Source: JBCCYM01 sp039190005 (GTDB lineage Bacteria > Pseudomonadota > Gammaproteobacteria > UBA12402). From it: a stretch of 41,308 nt of DNA. The position numbers were made by a program, and so were the translations under genes. Below, in pieces: positions 14,666 to 21,701 of the stretch; the first letter of the stretch is position 1, and the number at the start of each line of letters is the position of its first letter. The stretch is from the NCBI GenBank assembly GCA_039190005.1, contig JBCCYM010000007.1, positions 1-41,308 of the forward strand. Reading direction: 5' to 3'. Below the pieces are notes generated by a model that was given only the letters and a program-made list of their open reading frames with translations, ran no database searches and was not told the DNA's origin.

Positions 14666-14684
14666 GGCAGGAGGAAAGATTTTT

Positions 14685-16043
14685 ATGAAAAAATTACTCA
14701 TTATATTCGCTATTCCACTTTTTACCGGCAATGTCCATGCTGCACAACAACAAACACCACATTATAGCGATATACTTGTTATTGGTGATAGCCAAAGTGA
14801 CATCGCCAATGGTCCTGAGAATCAAACACTTATTGATCCGATCGCTGATAAAATAGCCACTAATCTTTATGTTCCTATTAGCAACCCGGTGAACCCGCAA
14901 AAAGACAACATTTTACCGTCCTTAAGCAAAAAAGGGTTTAAATTTCCTGTGGTCAGCAATCACTTTATCATGACGCTACCACCCCAAGCTGATATTTGCG
15001 CTTCCGGTAAATGCTCGAAAAGAAAATATCTGCCACTTAATTGGGTATCCTATTTTTTATATAACGCGCAAAAGAAAAATCTCATTACCAGTCCCATCGA
15101 TTTGCGCCCCTGGATTATTCAATACAAACAACCCATAACAAATGCTTCCTTAAATCAATCCGTTGATTACGCTTGGTATAGCGCTATGTCAGGCAATACC
15201 TGCAACCGCTTTGATTATACGCCAACGCCCTGCACTTCTACTAAATATCCAAATAATTTATCTAACTCATTATACTACGGTCAAAAATATTATCGTGACA
15301 ATCAAAGTAAAAATAATGCAAAAGCAAATATAGAGCTACGAGAAAAAACCGTTATAATTCCAGGCGCCCAGCAACAAGTCGCATTATTTAAATCAGATCT
15401 CAAAAACCACAGAATTAAAGTTAATAGTGATACACTCTATATCGTTTGGAGCGGCTCTAATGATATATCGTTAGCTTTCAGTACTTACCTCGGTATCCAT
15501 ATATTGCAATTCATAAAACAAATCAGACATACCATTCCGGATAAAATTGCCAACACAAACAATCAACAGTCTGTCGTTAGCCAACTCATAAATTTAGGCG
15601 CGAAAAATATTTTAGTGGTTGGACAATACAACTTAGGGTTTACACCGACATTATTTACTATGCTGCCAAATGTCATTCGCAATAATTCAGTGATGAAATC
15701 TATTGTTATTTCATTCGTTGGTTTTTTAACGTCGTGTTTTAACGCATCACTAAAGAAAAATCTCGCGGCATATCACTTAAAATATCCAAATATACATATT
15801 GCTTACGTCGATATCGCCACACCGATCAAACAACAGCTCAGCAGAAACAATGCTGTTAATTACTATAACACACTCGGTCAACGCTGCGAAGACACAGCTG
15901 TCAGCGATATTAAAAATGGCGACGCGGTCAATTGCTATGACGCGCCCTCTCATCCACTAGGCTGGTGGAACAATTCACATGTAGCCACGCAGTTGAATCA
16001 GCTCATTGCTTATTCAATTTTGCGGCAGGCAGAGAAGCTTTAA
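14685..16043 (+). CDS. secreted GDSL/SGNH-family lipase or esterase
   Basis: This 452-residue exported protein has a signal peptide MKKLLIIFAIPLFTGNVHA, cleaved near residue 19. Block I is VIGDSQSDIAN with nucleophile Ser36. The block III motif WSGSNDISL lies near residues 254-260. The catalytic Asp/His block DAPSHPLGWW is near residue 420. This is the layout of bacterial GDSL phospholipases/acyltransferases such as the Legionella PlaA/PlaC group; exact activity cannot be read. AGGAGG at 14669-14674 lies 10 bp before ATG 14685, so I prefer that start over the frame from 14664. Its stop overlaps the convergent Fic gene by 4 bp. Several Lys/Asn-rich insertions fit an AT-rich accessory gene. Confidence 0.9.
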   Translation: MKKLLIIFAIPLFTGNVHAAQQQTPHYSDILVIGDSQSDIANGPENQTLIDPIADKIATNLYVPISNPVNPQKDNILPSLSKKGFKFPVVSNHFIMTLPPQADICASGKCSKRKYLPLNWVSYFLYNAQKKNLITSPIDLRPWIIQYKQPITNASLNQSVDYAWYSAMSGNTCNRFDYTPTPCTSTKYPNNLSNSLYYGQKYYRDNQSKNNAKANIELREKTVIIPGAQQQVALFKSDLKNHRIKVNSDTLYIVWSGSNDISLAFSTYLGIHILQFIKQIRHTIPDKIANTNNQQSVVSQLINLGAKNILVVGQYNLGFTPTLFTMLPNVIRNNSVMKSIVISFVGFLTSCFNASLKKNLAAYHLKYPNIHIAYVDIATPIKQQLSRNNAVNYYNTLGQRCEDTAVSDIKNGDAVNCYDAPSHPLGWWNNSHVATQLNQLIAYSILRQAEKL

Positions 16044-17197
16044 TAGATCTCATCGGATGGTAAAAATCCTTTGTCACCTAAAATTTTTATAACACCTCTT
16101 AGTAAATAATTATTATCAAAACGGATAAGATATTTTTTAGGGCTATCATATTCTGGTATTAACATTTTTTTGTTGATTAATTTTTTAATCTGACGAGAAA
16201 TCTCTGAACCTTGTTTTTGAGGAAAAATTTCTTTTAAATCACCCGCTTTCATTACCCACACATCAATTGATTTTTTTAAAATAAGTGCTTCGAGCTTAGT
16301 GATATATTTCTGATCTAAAGCATAATTAATCGCGGGACGCAAAACCTCTTTACTTAAAAACGTATAATCCAATAACTTATCGATTTTTTCGATTTCTTCT
16401 TTAAGCCCTTCTAAGACATATCGACACCACTTTAAAATCCCCGCTCCCGTGCCTTTATCTGCCTCCGCGAGATGATTATAATACTCGTTTCTATCATTAC
16501 AGAAAACAGCAGTAGGATTCAATATGCGTCCCACCTCAACATTGAAACCATATTTTACCAACATCGCGTAGGTAAATAAACGTACAGTTCGACCGTTGCC
16601 ATTGGCAAATGGATGTATCCAGACAAATCGGTGATGTGCTATGGCAATCTTTAATAAATCGTACTTTGAAGAATCAGGGCGATTGATAAATTCAAATAGT
16701 TCGTTCATGTACATATCGACTGTTGCGCAATCTGGTGGAATATGGCGCGCATTATTAATCTTCACATTTGTTTTGCGATATGTGCCTGGATGTTTATCGC
16801 CTTCTTTTGTCGGGCTAAGTCCCTCTACTATCCTCTTATGCATTTCACTGATAAATAATCTATTGATGGGAAAATCCTTAATATTTTCTTCAACAAATAC
16901 CGTGGCTTTCTCAATATTTTGAATTTCCTGCATATCTTGCGGAATATGAACCTGTTGTTCTAGTTGAGTTTCAATGTATTCAACTACTGTTGTGTTATTT
17001 CCCTCTATTCTAGCTGAACCAATACTTTCCAAGGTATGGAAAATCCGCTTTAACTGAAAAAAAACTTGCGGATGGGTACTACCTTCTAATCTTCTTCTGC
17101 GCAGATGATCTAGCTCTATAATAAGATCGGTTAGTGGTGAGCGAAAATTGGGCTCAATTAGCTTAAGATCATAGTGTTTAAATTTAGTCTTTGACAT
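16040..17197 (-). CDS. Fic-domain protein with N-terminal inhibitory motif and C-terminal winged helix
   Basis: This 385-residue Fic protein has an inhibitory helix motif S61-A-R-I-E65-G66, matching (S/T)xxxE(G/N). It marks class II Fic enzymes that are self-inhibited from the N-terminus. The active loop is HPFANGNGR at 195-203, with catalytic His195. The usual acidic residue of HPFx(D/E)GNGR is Asn199, a common variant in Fic-HTH proteins. The last ~90 residues (from about LEALILKKSIDVWVMKAGDLKEIF) look like a winged-helix DNA-binding domain. Such enzymes AMPylate targets or themselves. Two 17-bp direct repeats and an inverted repeat lie upstream, suggesting self-regulation. No secretion signal is visible. 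The start follows a weak GAGA site. Confidence 0.92.
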   Translation of the reverse strand: MSKTKFKHYDLKLIEPNFRSPLTDLIIELDHLRRRRLEGSTHPQVFFQLKRIFHTLESIGSARIEGNNTTVVEYIETQLEQQVHIPQDMQEIQNIEKATVFVEENIKDFPINRLFISEMHKRIVEGLSPTKEGDKHPGTYRKTNVKINNARHIPPDCATVDMYMNELFEFINRPDSSKYDLLKIAIAHHRFVWIHPFANGNGRTVRLFTYAMLVKYGFNVEVGRILNPTAVFCNDRNEYYNHLAEADKGTGAGILKWCRYVLEGLKEEIEKIDKLLDYTFLSKEVLRPAINYALDQKYITKLEALILKKSIDVWVMKAGDLKEIFPQKQGSEISRQIKKLINKKMLIPEYDSPKKYLIRFDNNYLLRGVIKILGDKGFLPSDEIY

Positions 17198-17207
17198 TTA
17201 ATTTCTC

Positions 17208-17274
17208 AAAAAATAATTTAACATCGTTAAAAAAATAATTTAACATTTTTTTGATAAAATTTCATATTTATCAA
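17208..17274. promoter_or_regulatory. direct and inverted repeats upstream of the Fic gene
   Basis: AAAAAATAATTTAACAT occurs at 17208-17224 and 17230-17246, a 22-bp period or about two helical turns. A related AAATAAAATTAAACAT lies near 17320. Just beyond, TTGATAAA-N8-TTTATCAA (17251-17274) is a perfect 8-bp inverted repeat. All lie within 80 bp of the Fic start codon, as expected for an operator cluster. Confidence 0.5.
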
Positions 17275-17460
17275 ACAGTTGATCATCTTTTAATCAGATT
17301 ATTATTTCACAAATGCTAAAATAAAATTAAACATTATGCCAAAATGTAGCCTATTGCAAGCTAAAAATTTTTACATTTCCAAGTTAATGAAATTGATAAA
17401 CATAGACATGACTGTTTTTAGCTTTTCTGTAATATTTTTTCCATTACTAAATATACCTAC
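17275..17460. other. AT-rich non-coding stretch between the Fic and methyltransferase genes
   Basis: Divergent promoter space. Apart from a third relative of the Fic-upstream repeat near 17320, I see no gene or structured RNA here. Confidence 0.4.
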
Positions 17461-17505
17461 TTATAATAAGTTCTACTATTCAATATAATATACCCAGCGT
17501 ATATT
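17461..17505 (+). promoter_or_regulatory. promoter and operator-like palindrome of the methyltransferase gene
   Basis: TTATAA (17461-17466) and a perfect TATAAT (17484-17489) are 17 bp apart. AATATAC-CCAGC-GTATATT (17487-17505) is a perfect 7-bp inverted repeat overlapping the -10 box and the expected start of transcription, a good repressor position. The leader would be about 35 nt, with no clear Shine-Dalgarno sequence. Confidence 0.5.
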
Positions 17506-17531
17506 TTTAAAATAAAAATCATTTTACTGTT

Positions 17532-18290
17532 ATGACAACAGAAAAAATAAATTTTCGACAATACACGGGTAAAAAATTATTATCTCTTTTACGCGGCGGC
17601 GATTACGCCCATGCCGGTGAAGAAGAAGCGATTGATCTTTGCATGCGCCGCTTTCCTAAACATACAGCTTGTGAACTATTAGATGTGGGTTGCGGTTTAG
17701 GAAAAACAGCCGACTATATTCAAAGTCACGGCTATGGTGAGGTGACAGGTGTTGATATTGAAAAAGAATCGATAGCCTATGCTCAATCACATTACGCGCC
17801 TAAGTTCCTGACGATGGATGTCGCCGATATTAAAGAAAAAATTGAACAGAAATTTGACATTATCACCTTGTTCAATAGCCTTTACGCTTTTTCAAATCAA
17901 GAAAAAGCATTAACAGATATTTACTCTATCACCAAAACCGGTGGCAGCATTATGATATTCGAGTACACTAATCTGTGCGAGGGGAAAAATCCTTTTTACC
18001 AACAAGAAGACAAATCTAAAGGCATTCTACCGTTTTACCCTTTAAACCTGACACCGATCAAAAAATCTATGGAAAACATCGGCTGGCAATCAATTGAAAT
18101 CATTGATGTCAGTGATAAGTACCAAGTATGGTATATTAATTTGCTTAAAAAATTGTTAACCGCGCATCAACAAGTTATCGCGCAGTTTGATACGGCTTAT
18201 TTTACTTCCGCTTATTTACTTTACTCAAAAATGTTATCAGAGATATTGCGCGGCACACTCGGTGGCGCTATTATTTACGCAAGCAAATAA
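17532..18290 (+). CDS. class I SAM-dependent methyltransferase
   Basis: This 252-residue Rossmann-fold methyltransferase has SAM-binding motif I LLDVGCGLGKTADYI at about 48-62, the acidic end of strand 2 in VTGVDIEKES, and motif IV-like FDIITLFNSLYAF. It is closest in style to UbiE/small-molecule methyltransferases. The substrate is not readable, and the C-terminal ~100 residues (YQVWYINLLKKLL and onward) hint at a small or lipid-like acceptor. There is no ribosome site and no operon partner. It sits in the accessory block between the Fic gene and antitoxin genes. A DNA methyltransferase is unlikely because the DPPY/NPPY motif is missing. Confidence 0.85.
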   Translation: MTTEKINFRQYTGKKLLSLLRGGDYAHAGEEEAIDLCMRRFPKHTACELLDVGCGLGKTADYIQSHGYGEVTGVDIEKESIAYAQSHYAPKFLTMDVADIKEKIEQKFDIITLFNSLYAFSNQEKALTDIYSITKTGGSIMIFEYTNLCEGKNPFYQQEDKSKGILPFYPLNLTPIKKSMENIGWQSIEIIDVSDKYQVWYINLLKKLLTAHQQVIAQFDTAYFTSAYLLYSKMLSEILRGTLGGAIIYASK

Positions 18291-18337
18291 TGCTTTATTG
18301 CAAAATATATAGTACATAAAAGTAAAAGAGGGAAACA

Positions 18338-18604
18338 ATGGGGCTTAGAATAATCAGACCAGACGCAAAAGGAAGAATTACATTAGGAAAACTCGCTGGC
18401 AATGTGAGCAGTTATACGATAACTGAAATGCCAGATCATAGACTAATATTAGAACCTTATGTCGAAATTCCCGCGCGTGAAAAATGGCTTTTTGATAATA
18501 AAATCACTCTGGCTACAATTAAAAAAGGGTTAAAACAAGCCGCGGAAGGAAAACTTGAAAACAAAGGTAGTTTTTCTGAATTTACCGATAATAATAGTAT
18601 ATAG
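18338..18604 (+). CDS. AbrB/MazE-like antitoxin-type protein without an adjacent toxin
   Basis: This 88-residue protein starts with a swapped-hairpin AbrB-like fold (GLRIIRPDAKGRITLGKLAGNVSSY). The family-typical block LEPYVEIPAREKWLFDN and a tail with GSFSEF follow. Homologues known to me are usually annotated as AbrB/MazE-type antitoxins, often beside a RelE-type toxin. Here the next gene is a second antitoxin 64 bp downstream, so no partner toxin is present. GAGGG lies 5 bp before the ATG. It may act as a solitary DNA-binding regulator or be a relic of a module. Confidence 0.75.
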   Translation: MGLRIIRPDAKGRITLGKLAGNVSSYTITEMPDHRLILEPYVEIPAREKWLFDNKITLATIKKGLKQAAEGKLENKGSFSEFTDNNSI

Positions 18605-18671
18605 AGAGATAGAAATAAGTGGAAATTTCTTTCGCGTGTAATATATCATAAAGTTAAATAGGAGGCTAATG

Positions 18672-18890
18672 ATGGCTACTACTCGTGTTTTTAAATCTGG
18701 TAACTCCCAAGCTATTCGCTTGCCGGTAGATTTTCAATTTTCAACAGATGAAGTAGAAATTTTTAAGCGCAACAACGATATTATTATTCGCGAAAAACCT
18801 CGTAATCTCTCAAGAGCTTTTGAATTATTAACCCAACTTCCTGATGATTTTTTTGCTGATGGCAGAAAAGATAGTTTTTCTCAAAAATAA
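18672..18890 (+). CDS. VapB-type AbrB-fold antitoxin, toxin gene missing
   Basis: This 72-residue protein opens with the hallmark VapB sequence TTRVFKSGNSQAIRLPVDF. The acidic, Phe-rich tail (LLTQLPDDFFADGRKD) is the part that normally binds the PIN-domain toxin VapC. AGGAGG at 18660-18665 is 6 bp before the second of two adjacent ATGs (18672), which also aligns with the family start. No vapC follows: a repeat array begins about 20 bp after the stop, so the toxin gene has been lost or replaced. Confidence 0.85.
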   Translation: MATTRVFKSGNSQAIRLPVDFQFSTDEVEIFKRNNDIIIREKPRNLSRAFELLTQLPDDFFADGRKDSFSQK

Positions 18891-18902
18891 TACTTTCTAT
18901 TA

Positions 18903-18994
18903 TCATTCCCACGACCCTTCGACCCTTCGACAGGCTCAGGGCGAGCAGGCTCAGGGCAAGCAGGCTCAGGGATCGACATTAGACAGGCTCAGGG
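18903..18994. repeat. CTTCGACAGGCTCAGG repeat array joined to a half palindrome
   Basis: TCATTCCCACG (18903-18913) is the left half of the second repeat family (consensus TCATTCCCGCG). It runs straight into ACCCTTCGACCCTTCGACAGGCTCAGGG, three copies of the 15-bp unit GC(G/A)AGCAGGCTCAGG, and a separate GACAGGCTCAGGG. The array is the inverse of those at 1.4 kb and 3.4 kb. It occupies the position where vapC would be expected. Confidence 0.9.
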
Positions 18995-19024
18995 TAAAAT
19001 CCGTTTATTTCAAGTCCAATTGTT

Positions 19025-19120
19025 TCAAATAATGGCACTGCCTGACATAGTAAAATCATTCAGATTTAAATAATCCCTTAATTTAGCAACGCCATCAAAT
19101 GAAGATAAATCATTATACAT
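19025..19120 (-). CDS. possible 31-residue small protein at the end of the AbiE operon
   Basis: The frame MYNDLSSFDGVAKLRDYLNL continues to AII. It starts with ATG overlapping the AbiEii stop by 8 bp, an arrangement typical of translationally coupled toxin-antitoxin genes. The composition is protein-like, with an amphipathic helix at about 8-20. No homologue is known to me. It could be a short accessory gene, a truncated third gene, or chance. Confidence 0.25.
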   Translation of the reverse strand: MYNDLSSFDGVAKLRDYLNLNDFTMSGSAII

Positions 19121-20027
19121 TCAATACCCTTTTTAATTTATTCAAAGACTTTTGTTTTAAATTTTTGTTCATTTTATCAATATTAATTAACTTCCATTGC
19201 AAAGCTGGTAATTTTTCAATATCAGGTATGGGTAATAAATCCCATCCGGGATTTCCCTCTTTAATTGAAATTAAAAACTGGCGTTCATTATTAGTTAAAT
19301 CACTTTGTATCATTGCAATCAATTTATTACGTATATCTTCTAGTTCTTCATAGCTAACTGTCAAATTAGTCATCCCCAGAAATTCTTTGTTATAGACATC
19401 CCGCATATCTAATTTATTAGGTCGTAACAATTCACTCATTGGTCTAGCACTGCTAGCAAGATAAACAACAAATGCTTGCCTAATTTCATTACTTAATCCT
19501 TCATTCTCAAACATCAACTTAATATCAAATAAGTCTCTAGGATGTTGCCTGTCCAAAGCAGCACAAATTTTTCCTGCATATAAATCTGCTATAGACAGCA
19601 ACCTCGCTTTTTGTGACTGTAAAAAAGTATCCTGAACTGCCTGCGATAGATCAAATTCCTTTATGCCAAAAACTGAACCACGCAACACTGTATTTGGCTC
19701 AACCTTAATTTCGGCTTTACCATTACTAACAATTAATTTATTAACTTGCTTCGACTGCTTTGCACATTTTTTTTCAACATAAAATTGCTCGGCTTTAAGC
19801 CTCTGCGCTAATTCAGTTACGCTTTTATTCAGGTTATTTAGAAATATTTTTCTCGGTTCAATAGGCAAATAAGCTAAATCAATATCAATCGACAGTCTGG
19901 GCATATCTCGAACAAATAAATTGATTGCTGTTCCACCTTTTAGTGCAAAGCAATCTAATTTCTGAATAAATGGCAAAATATCTAATAGCAGTTCAGCTTG
20001 TTGATGATAAATTCTATCACTACTCAC
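19113..20027 (-). CDS. AbiEii/AbiGii-type nucleotidyltransferase toxin
   Basis: This 304-residue protein belongs to the COG2253/AbiEii nucleotidyltransferase group. The motif GGT at 31-33 and RLSIDIDLAYLP at 44-55 give the GGT...DxD catalytic core. Downstream features include DLYAGKICAALDRQHPRDLFDIKLM, the conserved K and RxxDLFD block of the family. AbiEii-type toxins block growth by adding nucleotides to tRNA or other targets and protect against phage. The start is GTG at 20027, overlapping the AbiEi stop by 4 bp (GTGA), so translation is coupled. The toxin lies downstream of its antitoxin, as is normal. Confidence 0.9.
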   Translation of the reverse strand: MSSDRIYHQQAELLLDILPFIQKLDCFALKGGTAINLFVRDMPRLSIDIDLAYLPIEPRKIFLNNLNKSVTELAQRLKAEQFYVEKKCAKQSKQVNKLIVSNGKAEIKVEPNTVLRGSVFGIKEFDLSQAVQDTFLQSQKARLLSIADLYAGKICAALDRQHPRDLFDIKLMFENEGLSNEIRQAFVVYLASSARPMSELLRPNKLDMRDVYNKEFLGMTNLTVSYEELEDIRNKLIAMIQSDLTNNERQFLISIKEGNPGWDLLPIPDIEKLPALQWKLINIDKMNKNLKQKSLNKLKRVLNV

Positions 20028-20806
20028 GAACCATCTCCTAAATTTGGCACAGATATTTTATACTTGGCATCATAAACACCACCACCTGCGATTAACTGCT
20101 TCCCTTTTCCTAATTCAATTTTTGTTAAGTCCAACTCTGAGAGCCAAGTATGCTGATAATACTCTGATAAATACAAAAACAAACGTTTTACTTTGATTGA
20201 TTGACAGCTCTCTAACAAAGTCTGAACTAATTGTGGGCGAAGACGTAATAAATTTTCTATGAGCAATGCGGCTTCTTGAAAATTTATCACCTTAGGTACT
20301 AAATAACAAACTTCCAACGCGGCTCTTTCCGGTGCTGAAACTTGAATAGATAAGTTATCATGTTTGTGATTAAGCAAACTCAACTTTTCATCTTCTAAAC
20401 CAGAAAATAAACTTGTCGCATGAAGTTGAAACTTTTCTTCTAAGGAATGAGTATTAACCCATCTCGGTAACTTAACACCTGCCGGAGAAAATAATTGCAA
20501 TTTTTGTTTTATGAAGTTTACCGCAATATAATGGGATTTGCCTAGAACTTGTAGAGCTGTTTTTCCACCAAGATGTACAGTCGGGTACTCGGAAGACAAG
20601 GTAGATAATACACCTGCCCACGTTATTGAATCGCCTGCCAGCTTATAAATACCACGATCTATACGCGCCAGCCAACCGGATTGGACGTACCACCAAGCAA
20701 GTTTAGACGAAATACCTTTAGCCTTAAGTAAGCACGGCGTTAAAACCATTCCTCTAGGTATACGCTTAAGCAATGAGTTTATTTTTAAGCTATTTCTTCT
20801 AGTCAT
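20024..20806 (-). CDS. AbiEi-family antitoxin and repressor
   Basis: This 260-residue AbiEi-type protein has an N-terminal winged helix (LKRIPRGMVLTPCLLKAKGIS, then AWWYVQSGWLARIDRGIYKL, the typical helix-wing signature). A C-terminal domain follows, with HLGGKTALQVLGKSHY and ISAPERAALEVCYL-like blocks (here VSAPERAALEVCYL). In type IV AbiE systems this protein represses the operon and counteracts the AbiEii nucleotidyltransferase encoded next to it. The promoter just upstream predicts a transcript starting at or next to the ATG. Confidence 0.88.
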   Translation of the reverse strand: MTRRNSLKINSLLKRIPRGMVLTPCLLKAKGISSKLAWWYVQSGWLARIDRGIYKLAGDSITWAGVLSTLSSEYPTVHLGGKTALQVLGKSHYIAVNFIKQKLQLFSPAGVKLPRWVNTHSLEEKFQLHATSLFSGLEDEKLSLLNHKHDNLSIQVSAPERAALEVCYLVPKVINFQEAALLIENLLRLRPQLVQTLLESCQSIKVKRLFLYLSEYYQHTWLSELDLTKIELGKGKQLIAGGGVYDAKYKISVPNLGDGS

Positions 20807-20813
20807 GCTAGAA

Positions 20814-20841
20814 ATAATAGCAAATATTTCAACTATTGCAA
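20814..20841 (-). promoter_or_regulatory. AbiE operon promoter, predicting a leaderless mRNA
   Basis: On the minus strand TTGCAA (20836-20841) and TATTAT (20814-20819) are 16 bp apart. Only 7 bp (TTCTAGC) separate the -10 box from the ATG at 20806, and there is no Shine-Dalgarno sequence. Transcription should therefore begin at the start codon. Confidence 0.5.
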
Positions 20842-20967
20842 TAATATGGATGTTCTTTTAAGGAAGAACTATTCAATTTCATTAAAGACAGCTTTCCTCC
20901 AAAATGAGGTTTTTCGCAAAAATGACAGGCATAAAACAACAACGTTCATGATTATTCTATAAATCAT

Positions 20968-21666
20968 TCACCACTCAATCTTAGCACCGGAATAATCAAA
21001 AAAACTACCGGTAGGATATTCTCTCGCGTTTTCCATCATGTTTAACATGCCGGCGACACTGGTGGCGACATCTATTAAGGCGTTGGGTCCACCCATGTCG
21101 GTTTTCACCCAACCCGGATGGAGCAGCAATGTGTGAACACCTTTGCCGCGAATATCTAAAGCGAGTGAATAAATCATGGCATTGAGTGCCGCTCTAGAGC
21201 CTCGATAGGCATAGTAGCCGCCTGATCGGTTGTCGCTGATACTGCCCATTTTTGAGGTAATTTGCACTAACAGTTTTTCATTGCTGGCAGCGACAAGATC
21301 GACTAAACGATCCGCTATTTTTATATGCGATATCGCGTTGACATTAAAAACATGTTGTAAATTGTCGCGCTCAATAGGATTGCCGTGCTGCACGCCATGC
21401 GTGCCCATAATACCGGCACTGATAATCAGACGATCAATTGCCTGATCGCCAAGCTGTTTAGCAAAAGTCTCTAAAGCTTTATCATCGATGACTTCCAGTG
21501 GATATATCCGCAGCCCACCCTTGCTCATTAACTGATTAAGCGCGTCCGCTTTTTCCGGATGGCGACAAGTAGCAATCACCTGATATCCCTGCGCTAATAA
21601 TTGTCTAACAAAACCTAAGCCAATACCACGATTGGCGCCGATAACACAGGCTGTTTTAGTCATCAC
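20968..21666 (-). CDS. short-chain dehydrogenase/reductase (C-factor-like), downstream paralogue
   Basis: This 232-residue NAD(P)-binding SDR has the cofactor motif GANRGIGLG at about 9-17. The catalytic Tyr-x-x-x-Lys position is altered: YYAYRGSRAALN has Tyr but Arg where Lys is usual. The substrate is unknown; the family includes the myxobacterial C-factor CsgA. It is a tandem duplicate of the next gene upstream, with most positions identical. The start is GTG 21666, because it aligns with the paralogue's ATG and lies 6 bp after a GAGG site; ATG 21663 is the alternative. In the paralogue the equivalent site reads YAYRASKTALN with the Lys intact, so this copy may have reduced activity. Confidence 0.9.
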   Translation of the reverse strand: MMTKTACVIGANRGIGLGFVRQLLAQGYQVIATCRHPEKADALNQLMSKGGLRIYPLEVIDDKALETFAKQLGDQAIDRLIISAGIMGTHGVQHGNPIERDNLQHVFNVNAISHIKIADRLVDLVAASNEKLLVQITSKMGSISDNRSGGYYAYRGSRAALNAMIYSLALDIRGKGVHTLLLHPGWVKTDMGGPNALIDVATSVAGMLNMMENAREYPTGSFFDYSGAKIEW

Positions 21667-21701
21667 TTTTTACCTCACTTTATCTTTATTGACAGAATCA
21701 T

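Noticed and set aside
20842..20967. Terminator for the SDR genes
   Set aside because: No stem followed by a T run on the minus strand could be found after 20968.
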